A stretch of DNA of 64,000 nucleotides from Bog-473 sp963788125 (GTDB lineage Bacteria; Actinomycetota; Acidimicrobiia; Acidimicrobiales; RAAP-2). A model generated the notes under the pieces. It was given only the letters and a program-made list of their open reading frames with translations. It was not told the DNA's origin and ran no database searches. Made by a program: the position numbers and the translations under genes. Below are positions 23,463-32,504 of the stretch, in pieces (within the stretch, counting starts at the first letter, position 1; every line of letters starts with the position of its first letter). The stretch covers positions 1,054,001 through 1,118,000 of the forward strand of contig CAWBFN010000002.1 of assembly GCA_963788125.1 (NCBI GenBank). The letters are read 5' to 3'.

Positions 23463-24013
23463 TGCCCGAGCTCATCGCCTCATCGACCATCGACGACGTC
23501 GTGCTGGTCCGACCGGACGTGCACGGGGACCAGCGGGGACGCTTCGTCGAGACCTACCGCCGCAGCTGGTTCCCCCTCGGCCGGGAGATGGTCCAGGGCA
23601 ACCGGTCCGAGAAGCAGGCCGGCGCACTGGTGGGGCTCCACTATCACCTGCACCAGGCCGACTACTGGTACGTCCTGCGCGGACGGGCGCGGGTGGTGCT
23701 GCACGATCTGCGGCAGGGCTCCCCGACCGATGGCGCAACCGAGACCATCGACCTCGACGGGGACGTCGACCAGGGCCTGTTCATCCCTCCGGGCGTGGCC
23801 CACGGCTTCGCCGCCCTGACGGACCTGTTGCTGTGGTATCTGGTCGACGGGTACTACAACGACTCCGATGAGCTGGGCCTGGCCTGGGACGATCCGGCGG
23901 TGGCCGCCGACTGGGGAGTGACCGATCCCGTGCTCTCGAATCGCGACCGGGCCAATCCTCGCCGCGAGGCCATCTCCGACGCCCTGCGACCCCGGATGGT
24001 CATGCGCACCTAA
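23462..24013 (+). CDS. dTDP-4-dehydrorhamnose 3,5-epimerase-like (RmlC cupin)
   Basis: A 183-residue cupin with the RmlC motifs VHGDQRGRFVETYRR, GNRSEKQAGALVGLHYHLHQ, QADYWYVLRGRARVVLHDL and FIPPGVAHGFAAL. The family acts in nucleotide-sugar synthesis. The catalytic His is visible in LVGLHYHL; the Tyr of true RmlC is probably in LVDGYYNDSDE. No other rhamnose-pathway genes (rmlA, B, D) are present, so it may belong to another sugar route. Its ATG overlaps the flavin reductase stop by one base. Confidence 0.82.
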   Translation: MPELIASSTIDDVVLVRPDVHGDQRGRFVETYRRSWFPLGREMVQGNRSEKQAGALVGLHYHLHQADYWYVLRGRARVVLHDLRQGSPTDGATETIDLDGDVDQGLFIPPGVAHGFAALTDLLLWYLVDGYYNDSDELGLAWDDPAVAADWGVTDPVLSNRDRANPRREAISDALRPRMVMRT

Positions 24014-24076
24014 GGGCGCGAAAACGACCGGTGCCGCGGTTCCGCGTCGCCGGCGCGTCCTGTTGAATAGGAGACA

Positions 24077-24922
24077 GTGCTCATCGAAGGGATCGTCGCG
24101 GCCGTCGTGGTGCTGACGCTGGCGGTCGTGCTGCTCACCCGTCGGCGTTCGCACGACGACGTGCACTCGGTCGAGGGCTACCACCGCTCACTCCACACCC
24201 TCGAGCACATCAACGCGCATCCGGCCATCCCCACCCAAGAGGGTTCGGTCCATCCCGAGAGCGCCGTCCGGGTGGGCGGCACCCCCTCGGTCAGGGTGAC
24301 CGCCGGTGCCCCCCCGCCGGTGGCGTTCGACGACATCGATCACAGCACGGGTATCCAACCGCCGCGCCCGGCGGCCCATCGGGACAAGGCGATGAGCTCA
24401 ATGAACCGTCGACCCCGGCGCCTCGCCGCTCCGGCGCTGGCCGTGGCCGCCGTCATCGTCCTCGTCATCATCCTCTTGGTCACCGGTGCGCACAAGGTGG
24501 CTCCCCCGGGGCACCATCACCGCCCGTCCACCGACTCCAAGGCGGTGGCGCCACCGTCGCGCCCGAGCCCGACCACGACCACGACCACCACCCCGGCGCA
24601 GGCGGTCTCCCCGCCGCAGTCCAGCACGCCCTCGGCTGCGACGTACGAGGTGTCGGGCAGCGAGTTCACCCTGACCCTCTCGGCCACGACGGGCGCGTGC
24701 TGGGTCGACGCCACGACTGCGGCGTCGGGATCCACGCTGTTCACCGCCACCCTGCAGCCCGGGGCGCGCCAGACGGTGGTGGCCACCGGCCCGGTCACCC
24801 TCGTCGTGGGGGCGCCCACCGTGCTCGCCGCCTCGGTGGACGGCACCCCGGTCGTCCTGCCGCCCGGCTTCGCCACGCCGTTCACCATGCACTTCGTCAC
24901 GGCTGGTGCGCCGGCCACCTAA
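24077..24922 (+). CDS. Membrane protein with RodZ-C-like extracellular domain
   Basis: A 281-residue protein with an N-terminal hydrophobic segment (IEGIVAAVVVLTLAVVLL), a polar region of about 90 residues, a second membrane helix (AVAAVIVLVIILLVTGA), a Pro/Thr-rich linker containing a run of seven Thr, and a C-terminal beta domain (CWVDATTAASGSTLFTATL, then GPVTLVVGAPTVLAASVDG). That last domain resembles the RodZ extracytoplasmic (DUF4115) fold, though the N-terminal HTH of RodZ is missing. A cell-envelope role is inferred. GTG at 24077 has AGGAGA close upstream. It overlaps the end of the convergent S9 peptidase by 4 bp. Confidence 0.7.
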   Translation: MLIEGIVAAVVVLTLAVVLLTRRRSHDDVHSVEGYHRSLHTLEHINAHPAIPTQEGSVHPESAVRVGGTPSVRVTAGAPPPVAFDDIDHSTGIQPPRPAAHRDKAMSSMNRRPRRLAAPALAVAAVIVLVIILLVTGAHKVAPPGHHHRPSTDSKAVAPPSRPSPTTTTTTTPAQAVSPPQSSTPSAATYEVSGSEFTLTLSATTGACWVDATTAASGSTLFTATLQPGARQTVVATGPVTLVVGAPTVLAASVDGTPVVLPPGFATPFTMHFVTAGAPAT

Positions 24923-27059
24923 CCGGGCGGGGGCACCAGGTCCAGGGCGTCGAGGAGGAAGGCAAAGACCAGGGCCTCCTCCTTCCACGCGTCGTAGCGC
25001 CCCGACGGTCCACCGTGGCCGGCCCCCAGCTCGGTCCGGAGCAGGACCCGGGTCGAGGGGGAGAGGGCTCGAATTTTGGCCACCCACTTGGCCGGCTCCC
25101 AGTAGCTCACCCGGGGGTCGTTCAGGCCGGCGGTGACCAGGAGATGCGGATAGGCCCGGGCCGTCACGTTGTCGTAGGGGGAGTACGACAGGATCCGGAA
25201 GTAGGCGTCCTCGTCGGCCAGGGGGTTGCCCCACTCCTCCCATTCGCCCACGGTGAGCGGGAGATCGGCGTCCAGCATCGTGGTCAGGCAGTCGACGAAG
25301 GGAACCTCGGCCACCAGCGCGGTGAAGAGCTCGGGAGCGGTGTTGGCGACGGCTCCGATGAGGAGCCCACCGGCGGATCCCCCCGGCCGGCCAGGGCGTC
25401 CGGGCGGGCGAGGCCCTCCGATACCAGGTGGCCGGCGCAGGCGATGAAGTCACCGAAGGTGTTGGCCTTGTGCTCCATCCGCCCGTCCTCGTACCACGCC
25501 CGGCCCAGCTCGCCGCCGCCCCGCACGTGCGCCACGGCGTAGACCATCCCGCGGTCGAGCAGCGAGAGCCGGTGATGGGAGAACGCCGGGTCGATGGAGA
25601 TCTCGTAGGCACCGTAGCCGTAGAGCAGACAGGGGGCGGGCAGTGCCAGTCCCCTCCGGTGCACCAGGGAGATCGGCACCCGCGTGCCGTCGGGGGCCTC
25701 GGCCCACAGCCGCGCCGTGGTGTAACGCCCGGGATCGAAGTCGCCCAGTACCGGCTCCTGCTTGAGCAGCGTCTCGCGTCGGGTGTCGAGGGCGATCTGC
25801 AGCACCGACGACGGCGTCACCATGGAGGTGCGGCCCAGTCGCAGCGACCTCACCGCCGGCTCGGGATTCGCCCCCAGCCACGACGACGACGGGCTCTCGG
25901 CGGAGGGCACGACCCAGCTCTCGGCCAGGAGGTCTCCGTCCAGCGGATCGTCCTGGGGCCCGAGCGGGACGACGCGCACCACGGTCTCGGCGTCGGCTCG
26001 CTCGCTGAGCACCAGCACGTCGGCGAAGGCGTCGACATCCTCCACGCGCACGCCCGGGCGGTGGGGGATGATCTCCCGCCAGCTCCCGTCGGCCGTGGAC
26101 AGGACGCCGTCCGGTGCGGCCAGGACCCGGAAGTCCCGGGCCTCGTCGTTCGTCAGGACGACGAACCACCCGGGCGAGCCGCTCCCCGTGGGACTGAGGT
26201 GGTCGACGGCGTACTCACGACCCTCCTGGCGCGGCAGGACGACGCGTGGCTCGGCCATCGGGTCGTCGGCCGGTATGGCCAGCCACTCGGTCGTGTTGGT
26301 GCTGTGCAGGGAGACCAGGACGAACGCCCCGTCGCGGGTGCGACCGGTGCCGAGCGAGAACCGCCGGTCGGCCTCCTCGACGACCACGCTGTCCCCCGCC
26401 GGATCGGTGCCGAGCTGGTGGCGCCACAACTGGTACGGACGCATGGCCTCGTCGAGGCGCACGTAGAACACCACGTCAGACCGGCTGGACCAGGCCAGGC
26501 CGTAGCCGGTGTCGGGCACCATCTCCGACGGGCCGTCGGGCGCCCCGTCGGCGCCGACGGGGCGGAAGCGGAGCTCGTAGCGCTCGTCCCCCACCGTATC
26601 GGTCGCGTAGGCCAGCACCCGGTGGTCGGGGCTGACCGCCGCCGTCCCGATGGCGAAGTAGTCGTGCCCCTCGGCCAGCACGTTCTCGTCCAGCAGGATC
26701 TCCTCGTCCCCGCCCGGTTCGCCCGCCGGGGGGAGCTCGTCGGGGTCCCCGGCCGGCCGGCGGCAGTGGATGGCGTAGCTCTTGCCCTCCTCGGAGCGCC
26801 CGTAGTACCACCACGGCCCGCGCCGGGACGGCACCGACATGTCCGTTTCCTTAATCCGGGCCTTCATCTCCTCGAAGAGAGTGGTGCGCAGGGCCTCCAG
26901 CGGGCCGAGCACCTCCCCGGTGTAGGCGTTCTCGGCCTCCAGATAGGCTCGGACCTGGGGATCGTCGCGCTGGCGGAGCCAGTACCAGGGATCGTTCCGG
27001 ACGTGGCCGAAGGCGGTCAGAGTGTGGGGACGCTCGGGTGCCTGCGGTGGTGTCGCCAT
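24919..27059 (-). pseudogene. S9 prolyl-oligopeptidase family (oligopeptidase B-like), frameshifted
   Basis: Serine peptidase of the PtrB type: an N-terminal beta-propeller region starting MATPPQAPERPHTLTAFGHV and a C-terminal alpha/beta-hydrolase domain. The frame breaks exactly at the nucleophile: the minus strand has six G (complement of 25379-25384) where seven would give GRGGSAGG with the catalytic Ser. Restoring one G joins the upstream frame to the downstream frame, which encodes LFTALVAEVPFVDCL, NDPRVSYWEPAKW (Asp) and ELGAGHGGPSGRY (His) to a normal end at 24919. A homopolymer sequencing error is most likely; a genuine null mutation or phase-variable tract is possible. ATG at 27059 is the family-like start. 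Confidence 0.85.
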
Positions 27060-27081
27060 GCCAGGAGCCTGCACGTTAGCG

Positions 27082-27118
27082 TTTCGGCTGGCCCGGGTAG
27101 TTGTTACTATCTACGTAG
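27082..27118 (+). promoter_or_regulatory. sufB promoter with CTACGTAG palindrome at the start point
   Basis: TTTCGG (27082-27087), 17-bp spacer, TACTAT (27105-27110), immediately followed by the perfect palindrome CTACGTAG (27111-27118) at the predicted start point. A GAGGAG ribosome-binding site lies just before the ATG at 27151. The palindrome is a candidate operator; no sufR gene is adjacent. Confidence 0.5.
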
Positions 27119-27150
27119 GGGAAATACCTCCCCCTGACCTGAGGAGCCCT

Positions 27151-28551
27151 ATGGCGACAACGGATCTCGATCTCGGTCGCTACCAGCTCGGCTGGAGCGA
27201 CGCCGAGGACTACATCTTCAAGCCCAAGAAGGGCCTGAACGAGTCGATCGTGCGCGAGATGTCCGAAATGAAGAACGAGCCCGATTGGATGCGGGACTTC
27301 CGCCTGAAGGCCTTGCGTCACTTCGAGCGCAAGCCCATGGCGCCATGGTTCGCGGAGCGCATGCCGGCCCTGGACTTCAACGACATCTACTACTACATCA
27401 AGCCCACGGGCGGTCAGGTCGACGACTGGGAGGACCTGCCCGACGCGATCAAGAACACGTACGAGAAATTGGGGATCCCCGAGGCGGAGCGCAAGTACCT
27501 CTCCGGCGTGACGGCGCAGTACGAGAGCGAGGTCGTCTTCCACCGCAACCGGGCCGACCTCGAGGCACAGGGCGTGCTCTTCTGCGACATGGACACGGCG
27601 GTCCGGGACTACCCCGAGCACATCCGCCGGTGGTTCGGCACCCTCATCCCACCCAACGACAACAAGTTCGCCGCCCTCAACTCGGCGGTGTGGTCGGGCG
27701 GGTCGTTCATCTACGTGCCGCCCGGCGTCAAGGTCGACATGCCCCTGCAGGCGTACTTCCGGATCAACGCGGAGAACATGGGCCAGTTCGAGCGCACCTT
27801 GATCATCGCCGACGAGGGCTCCCAGGTGCACTACATAGAGGGCTGCTCGGCCCCGGTGTACTCGACCGACTCACTGCACTCGGCCGTCGTCGAGCTGGTG
27901 GCGCTCCCGGGTGCGCGTATCACCTACACGACGATCCAGAACTGGTCCACCAACGTCTACAACCTGGTCACCAAGCGGGCCCGCTGCGAGGCGGAGGCGC
28001 ACGTCGAGTGGATCGACGGGAACATCGGTTCGCGCCTGACCATGAAGTACCCCTCCGTCTACCTGATGGGGCCCAAGGCCTCCGGAGAGGTGCTCTCGGT
28101 CGCCTACGCCGGTGCGGGCCAGCACCAGGACGCCGGGGCCAAAATGTTCCACGTCGCCCCGGAGACCACGTCGACCATCGTCTCCAAGTCGATCTCCAAG
28201 GACGGCGGCATCACGACGTACCGGGGCAAGGTGCACGTCGACCCGGGCGCCACCGGCGTCAAGTCGTTCGTGCGCTGCGACGCCCTCCTGCTCGACGACG
28301 AGTCGACGTCGGAGACCAAGCCCTACATGGAGGTCGGTGAGCGCGACGCCCGCATCGGTCACGAGGCCACCGTCTCGAAGGTGGGCGACGACCAGCTCTT
28401 CTACCTGATGAGCCGCGGGCTCTCCGAGAGCCAGGCCATGGGCATGATCGTGAACGGGTTCATTGAGCCGGTCACCCGCACCCTGCCGATGGAGTATGCC
28501 GTCGAGTGGAGCCGGCTCATAGAGCTGCAGATGGAGGGCTCCGTCGGCTGA
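27151..28551 (+). CDS. sufB: Fe-S cluster assembly scaffold SufB
   Basis: Scaffold subunit of the SufBCD complex on which clusters are built. The 466-residue protein shows the right-handed beta-helix core and conserved stretches: WSGGSFIYVPPGVKVDMPLQ, QVHYIEGCSAPVYSTDSLHS (conserved Cys), SKSISKDGGITTYRGKVHV, SFVRCDALLLDDESTSETKP (conserved Cys), and RIGHEATVSKVGDDQLFYLM. ATG at 27151 has GAGGAG upstream; the longer frame crosses the promoter and was rejected. SufD and SufC1 are encoded 1.3-4 kb downstream, separated by a small Cys-rich gene and an antisense enoyl-CoA hydratase. Confidence 0.97.
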   Translation: MATTDLDLGRYQLGWSDAEDYIFKPKKGLNESIVREMSEMKNEPDWMRDFRLKALRHFERKPMAPWFAERMPALDFNDIYYYIKPTGGQVDDWEDLPDAIKNTYEKLGIPEAERKYLSGVTAQYESEVVFHRNRADLEAQGVLFCDMDTAVRDYPEHIRRWFGTLIPPNDNKFAALNSAVWSGGSFIYVPPGVKVDMPLQAYFRINAENMGQFERTLIIADEGSQVHYIEGCSAPVYSTDSLHSAVVELVALPGARITYTTIQNWSTNVYNLVTKRARCEAEAHVEWIDGNIGSRLTMKYPSVYLMGPKASGEVLSVAYAGAGQHQDAGAKMFHVAPETTSTIVSKSISKDGGITTYRGKVHVDPGATGVKSFVRCDALLLDDESTSETKPYMEVGERDARIGHEATVSKVGDDQLFYLMSRGLSESQAMGMIVNGFIEPVTRTLPMEYAVEWSRLIELQMEGSVG

Positions 28552-28587
28552 ACCCCGCCCCGACGCGCGGCGTGGCACCATGGTGGT

Positions 28588-28932
28588 GTGCCTATGCGTG
28601 AGGAATGCACCCACTTTCAGAGCCGAACCTACGCGTCGGGTGAGGCCGCCCGCTTCTGCAAGCTCGACCTGGCGCCCGAAGCACCGTGGCGCTGCCCCGA
28701 GAACTGCCCCTCGTACCATCGTCGGCTGGCCGACGTCGGCTGGGTGCACGGCAGCCTGGTCGAGCCGGCCCTGGAGGACGAGCCGGGAGAGGGGGGCGCG
28801 GACGTGGCCGCCTTCTTGAACTCGGTGGAGGACATCGTCAACGACGTCGCCCCCTCCGTCCTGGCCGAGGTCCGCGCCGAGGATGCCCGCAAAGAGCGCT
28901 CCAACGGCCGCTGGTGGCGCCGGAGGCGCTGA
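28588..28932 (+). CDS. Small Cys-rich protein in the suf cluster, unknown function
   Basis: Encodes 114 residues. Four Cys sit in the N-terminal third (7, 24, 36, 40; the last two in RCPENCPSYH), followed by an acidic middle and a very basic end (SNGRWWRRRR). The pattern could bind Zn or an Fe-S cluster. The start is GTG at 28588 or the in-frame ATG two codons later. It follows sufB by 36 bp in the same direction, and the next gene is antisense, so it is probably on the sufB transcript. I do not recognise the family; a role in Fe-S delivery is only suggested by position. Confidence 0.65.
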   Translation: MPMREECTHFQSRTYASGEAARFCKLDLAPEAPWRCPENCPSYHRRLADVGWVHGSLVEPALEDEPGEGGADVAAFLNSVEDIVNDVAPSVLAEVRAEDARKERSNGRWWRRRR

Positions 28933-28938
28933 CCCGGT

Positions 28939-29778
28939 CTAGCCCCCGGTGAATTTGGGCGCCCGGCGCTCCAGGAACGCCGAGATCGCCTCGGCCACGT
29001 CGTCGGAGGCGAGCATGGGGGCGTTCCACGTGGCCACGTACTCCAGACCCTGGCCGACGGTGCGGCCGTCGTTGGCCGCCAGCACCGCCTTGGTGCCCTG
29101 GACGGCCAGCGGCGAGTTGGCGGCGATCTCGCGGGCCAGCGCGGTGGCCGCCTCCAGCGCAGCCCCCGGGTCGGCGGCGACGTCGTTCACCAAGCCGATC
29201 TCCTTGGCGCGGGCGGCCCCGACGTCCTTCCCGGTGAAGGCCAGTTCGGCCAGGTGTCCGGCGCCGATGATGGCGGGCAGCCGCTGCAGGCTGCCCAGGT
29301 CGGCCACGATGGCCATCTTGGCCTCGCGCACCGAGAAGACGGCGTCGGCGGAGGCCAGGCGGATGTCGCAGGCGGCGATGAGATCGACGCCCCCGCCGAT
29401 GCAGTAACCCTGCACCACGGCGATCACCGGTTTCGGGCATTGCGCGACCGCCGAGATGGCCGCCTGGAGCCGCAGTACCTCGTGACGGGTGTTCCGGGCC
29501 CGGGCCGCCGGCGAGCGCCCGGAGCCACCCGCACCGACGAGCGCCCCCCCCATGGCCTTGAGGTCGAGCCCCACCGAGAAGTGCCGGCCCCGGGCGGCCA
29601 CGACCACCACCCGCACGTCGTGGTCCTCGGCGACGGACGCCATGGCTCGCGGCAGGTCCCGCCAGAGTTCGGGACCCATGGCGTTGGAGGCCTCGGGCCG
29701 GTCCAGCCACACGGTGGCCACGCTGTCGGTGCGCTCGATCGTCAGGACCGGTGAGTCGAACGGCGCCACCTCTCCCAT
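28939..29778 (-). CDS. Enoyl-CoA hydratase/isomerase family protein
   Basis: A 279-residue crotonase-fold protein with the CoA-binding/oxyanion motifs RGRHFSVGLDLKAMGG and VVQGYCIGGGVDLIAACDI and downstream ADLGSLQRLPAIIG. The Asp-rich first loop (VGLDLKAM) and GSLQRLP segment resemble delta(3,5)-delta(2,4)-dienoyl-CoA isomerases more than classical hydratases. It sits antisense between sufB and sufD, an unusual interruption of a SUF cluster. No functional link to Fe-S assembly is evident. Confidence 0.87.
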   Translation of the reverse strand: MGEVAPFDSPVLTIERTDSVATVWLDRPEASNAMGPELWRDLPRAMASVAEDHDVRVVVVAARGRHFSVGLDLKAMGGALVGAGGSGRSPAARARNTRHEVLRLQAAISAVAQCPKPVIAVVQGYCIGGGVDLIAACDIRLASADAVFSVREAKMAIVADLGSLQRLPAIIGAGHLAELAFTGKDVGAARAKEIGLVNDVAADPGAALEAATALAREIAANSPLAVQGTKAVLAANDGRTVGQGLEYVATWNAPMLASDDVAEAISAFLERRAPKFTGG

Positions 29779-29846
29779 GTGCGCAGGCTAATCCGAGTGG
29801 CGGAATCGGCCATTCGGGGAGGCCACTAGAGTGCAGCGCGCCCACC

Positions 29847-31190
29847 ATGCATCCGAAAGAGGTCCAGCTGCGCACATTCACCGCCGATGGCTCTGCCGAG
29901 CTGGGGGGTCCCCAGTGGCTACGTGACCGGCGCACCGCCGGCGTGGGGGCGTTGGCGTCGTCGTCACTGCCCACCGAGAGCGAGGAAGTCTGGCGCTACA
30001 CCCCCATCGACGAGCTCGATCTCGACGAGTTCGCCCCGGTCACCGCCGCCCCGGGGAAGCCTCCCGAGGCGGCCGTGACCCTGAGCGACGCGGTGGCCTC
30101 CGTGCTGGGCCCGTTGTCGGGACGGGTGCTGGTCCATAACGGGTACCCCCACTCCTTCGACGTGGCGGGCGGCGGCCCGGTCTCGTTCGGCGGGAGCGAC
30201 GATGTCGCCGGCGGGTCGACGATGGTGGGCAGCGTGCAGGTGGGCGGGGACACACTGGTGCTCCTCAACGACGCGTACCTGCCCGACCCGGTGCTCGTCG
30301 ATGTGCCCGCCGGGTTGGTGCTGCCCGACCCGATCCTCGTCGTCCACTGGTGCGCCGGCGACGAGGCGGCGGTCGCGGGGGCAGCCATCTTCCCCCGGAC
30401 CAGCGTCCGCCTCGGCACGGGGGCACGAGCGGGGCTGGTGGAGGTCTACGCCGGGCCCGCGAGCGCCCGGCGGGCGCTGGTGGCGCCGGTCACCGAGCTC
30501 CAGGCCGGAGCGGAGGCCTCCCTCTCCTACGTCTCCCTGCAGATCCTGGGCGACTCGGCCTGGTTCATCGCCCGCCTGGCCGCGAGCGGAGACACCGACT
30601 CGGTCCTGCGCACCTTCACCGTCGGCCTCGGGGGTGACTACGACCGTGTGCGCGCTGACGTCTCGGTCGTCGGCCGCGGGGCGCGCAGCGAGATCCTCTC
30701 GACCTATCTGGGGACCGGGAGCCAGGTGCACGACATCCGCACCCTGCAGGACCATGTGGCGCCCCGCACGAACAGCGAGCTGCTGTGCCAGGGCGCCGTC
30801 GCCGGCACCTCGCGCTCGGTCTACAGCGGGCTCATCCGGGTGCACCGCGGGGCGGTGCGCTCCGACGCGCGGCAGACCAACCACAACCTCGTCCTCGACG
30901 AGGGTGCGCACGCCGACTCGGTCCCCAATCTGGACATCTTGGAGAACGACGTGAAGTGCTCGCATGCCTCCACCGTCGGCCCGATCGACGAGGACCAGCG
31001 CTACTACATTGAGTCGCGCGGGGTGAGTCCCGAGGTGGCGGAGGGGTTGATCGTGGAGGGCTTCTTCAACGACATCATCGACCGGGGGCCCCTCCCGGCC
31101 GTGACGCCCCTGCTCACGCGGGAGGTCCACACCCGTCTCGACGTCGCCTTCGGCCACCGCCGGGAGACCCGGGTGGTGGCCGGTGCCTGA
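29847..31190 (+). CDS. sufD: Fe-S cluster assembly protein SufD
   Basis: Partner of SufB in the SufBC2D complex, involved in iron entry. The 447-residue protein has the family beta-helix with SEEVWRYTPIDELDLDEF near the start, TLQDHVAPRTNSELLCQGAV, SVYSGLIRVHRGAVRSDARQ, NLDILENDVKCSHASTVGP and the C-terminal ESRGVSPEVAEGLIVEGFF. The ATG at 29847 was chosen because the longer frame enters the antisense hydratase. A TAGAGT -10-like box lies at 29827-29832. Its end overlaps the Rieske gene by 8 bp, so SufD, Rieske and SufC1 are one coupled unit. Confidence 0.95.
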   Translation: MHPKEVQLRTFTADGSAELGGPQWLRDRRTAGVGALASSSLPTESEEVWRYTPIDELDLDEFAPVTAAPGKPPEAAVTLSDAVASVLGPLSGRVLVHNGYPHSFDVAGGGPVSFGGSDDVAGGSTMVGSVQVGGDTLVLLNDAYLPDPVLVDVPAGLVLPDPILVVHWCAGDEAAVAGAAIFPRTSVRLGTGARAGLVEVYAGPASARRALVAPVTELQAGAEASLSYVSLQILGDSAWFIARLAASGDTDSVLRTFTVGLGGDYDRVRADVSVVGRGARSEILSTYLGTGSQVHDIRTLQDHVAPRTNSELLCQGAVAGTSRSVYSGLIRVHRGAVRSDARQTNHNLVLDEGAHADSVPNLDILENDVKCSHASTVGPIDEDQRYYIESRGVSPEVAEGLIVEGFFNDIIDRGPLPAVTPLLTREVHTRLDVAFGHRRETRVVAGA

Positions 31191-31500
31191 GACCGTGGTC
31201 CTGTGCCGGACGGACGAGCTGTCCTCGGGGCAGGCGAGGCGCTTCGATGTCGCCGGGCAGCGCATCGCCCTGGTGCGGACCGACGACGAGTTCCACGCCG
31301 TCGGTGATCGCTGCAGCCACGAGAACTACTCGCTGGCCGACGGTGAGGTGTGGGTGGAAGAGCGCGAGATCGAGTGCCCTCGGCACGGCAGCACGTTCGA
31401 CCTGCGAACCGGCAGTCCCTGCTCCCTGCCGGCCACCCAGCCGGTCGCCGTCTACGAGGTCGCCGTCGTCGAGGGGAACGTCTGCGTGGTCCTGCCGTGA
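31183..31500 (+). CDS. Rieske [2Fe-2S] ferredoxin of the suf operon
   Basis: A 105-residue Rieske-fold protein. The two cluster-binding boxes are CSHENYSLADG and CPRHGSTFDLRTG, each giving Cys and His ligands. Small Rieske ferredoxins between sufD and sufC are a regular feature of actinobacterial suf operons; a role as electron donor or cluster carrier is plausible but unproven. It overlaps sufD by 8 bp and sufC1 by 4 bp (GTGA). Confidence 0.93.
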   Translation: MPETVVLCRTDELSSGQARRFDVAGQRIALVRTDDEFHAVGDRCSHENYSLADGEVWVEEREIECPRHGSTFDLRTGSPCSLPATQPVAVYEVAVVEGNVCVVLP

Positions 31501-32240
31501 CGCCGCACGTCTTGGTCGTCGAAGGGCTGCACGCCTCCGCCGGCGGGCGTGAGGTCCTCCACGGGATCGACCTGGAGATACGCAGCGGCGAGGTCCACGT
31601 CGTCATGGGGCCGAACGGCTCGGGCAAGAGCACCCTGGCCCACGCCCTGATGGGCCGGCCGGGGACGGCGGTGACGGCGGGCAGCATCCGGATGGACGGC
31701 CGTGAGCTGGTCGACCTGCCCGCCTGGGAGCGGGCCCGGGCCGGCCTGTTCCTGGCCCTCCAGAATCCGGTGGAGGTCCCCGGCGTGGGGCTGCGCGCCC
31801 TGCTCGAGGCGGCCCTCGACGGAGCCGGAACCTCCACCCTCGACGAGCGGTTGGCCGCCGAGGCGCAGGCCGTGGGCCTCGACACGAGCCTTCTGTCCCG
31901 CGCCCTCAACGTCGACCTCTCCGGCGGGGAGAAGAAGCGCACCGAGATGGTCCAGCTCGGGGTGTTGCAACCGTCGATGTGCATCCTCGACGAGATCGAC
32001 TCCGGGCTCGACGTCGATGCGCTCGGTGACGTGGCCAGGCACCTGCAGCTGGCCACGGTCGAGTGGCAGGTGGGCATCCTGGCCATCACCCACTTTCCCC
32101 GCTTCCTCGTCGAACTGGAGGCCGATGTGGTGCACGTGATGGTGGACGGTCGCATCGTGGCCAGTGGGGATGCCGATCTGGCCCTGCAGCTCGAGCGCAC
32201 GGGCTATGCCGGTTACGGAGATCCCGGAAAAACCCGATGA
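31497..32240 (+). CDS. sufC: Fe-S assembly ATPase SufC, paralogue 1
   Basis: ABC-type ATPase of the SufBCD complex, 247 residues. Walker A is GPNGSGKST, the signature DLSGGEKKR is followed by Walker B MCILDEIDSGLD, and the switch His is in ITHFPRF. Compared with SufC2 in this window it is more diverged (for example ALQNPVEVPGVGLRALLEAA in the Q-loop region) but all catalytic motifs are intact. The GTG start overlaps the Rieske stop. If the sufC2 frameshift is real, this would be the only functional SufC. Confidence 0.93.
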   Translation: MTPHVLVVEGLHASAGGREVLHGIDLEIRSGEVHVVMGPNGSGKSTLAHALMGRPGTAVTAGSIRMDGRELVDLPAWERARAGLFLALQNPVEVPGVGLRALLEAALDGAGTSTLDERLAAEAQAVGLDTSLLSRALNVDLSGGEKKRTEMVQLGVLQPSMCILDEIDSGLDVDALGDVARHLQLATVEWQVGILAITHFPRFLVELEADVVHVMVDGRIVASGDADLALQLERTGYAGYGDPGKTR

Positions 32241-32340
32241 GACCCGTGATCTGCGGTTGATGGCGTTCCGACCGCCAATCGCAACCTCCCCGCACCCTGG
32301 CTGAGCCCAAAAGAGGCCTGGTTCCGCTGTAGCCTGTCCT

Positions 32341-32504
32341 CAGCTCACAACGAGCGAGAGCGCCTCCGGATACGGAGGCAAGGAGTGGCGGGACCCCATG
32401 GACCAAACGGGGAACGTTGTCGCGGGTGGAGTCCGGCGACAGCTTCCACATCTGACCATCAGTGCCCACACGTGCGGCAAGAGCGGCGGCATCCTCAGGA
32501 TGCC
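32341..32504 (+). promoter_or_regulatory. Structured leader region before a membrane protein gene, unassigned
   Basis: Three clear stem-loops occur in about 140 bp: GCCTCCG (32362-32368) with CGGAGGC (32373-32379) around a GATA loop; TGTCGC with GCGACA at about 32418-32441; and GGCATCC with GGATGCC at about 32488-32504, the last overlapping an in-frame ATG at 32500. GGGACCCC and CGGGGAACG motifs lie between. If the true start is 32500, the region would be a structured 5' UTR. I could not match it to a known riboswitch class. Confidence 0.35.
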
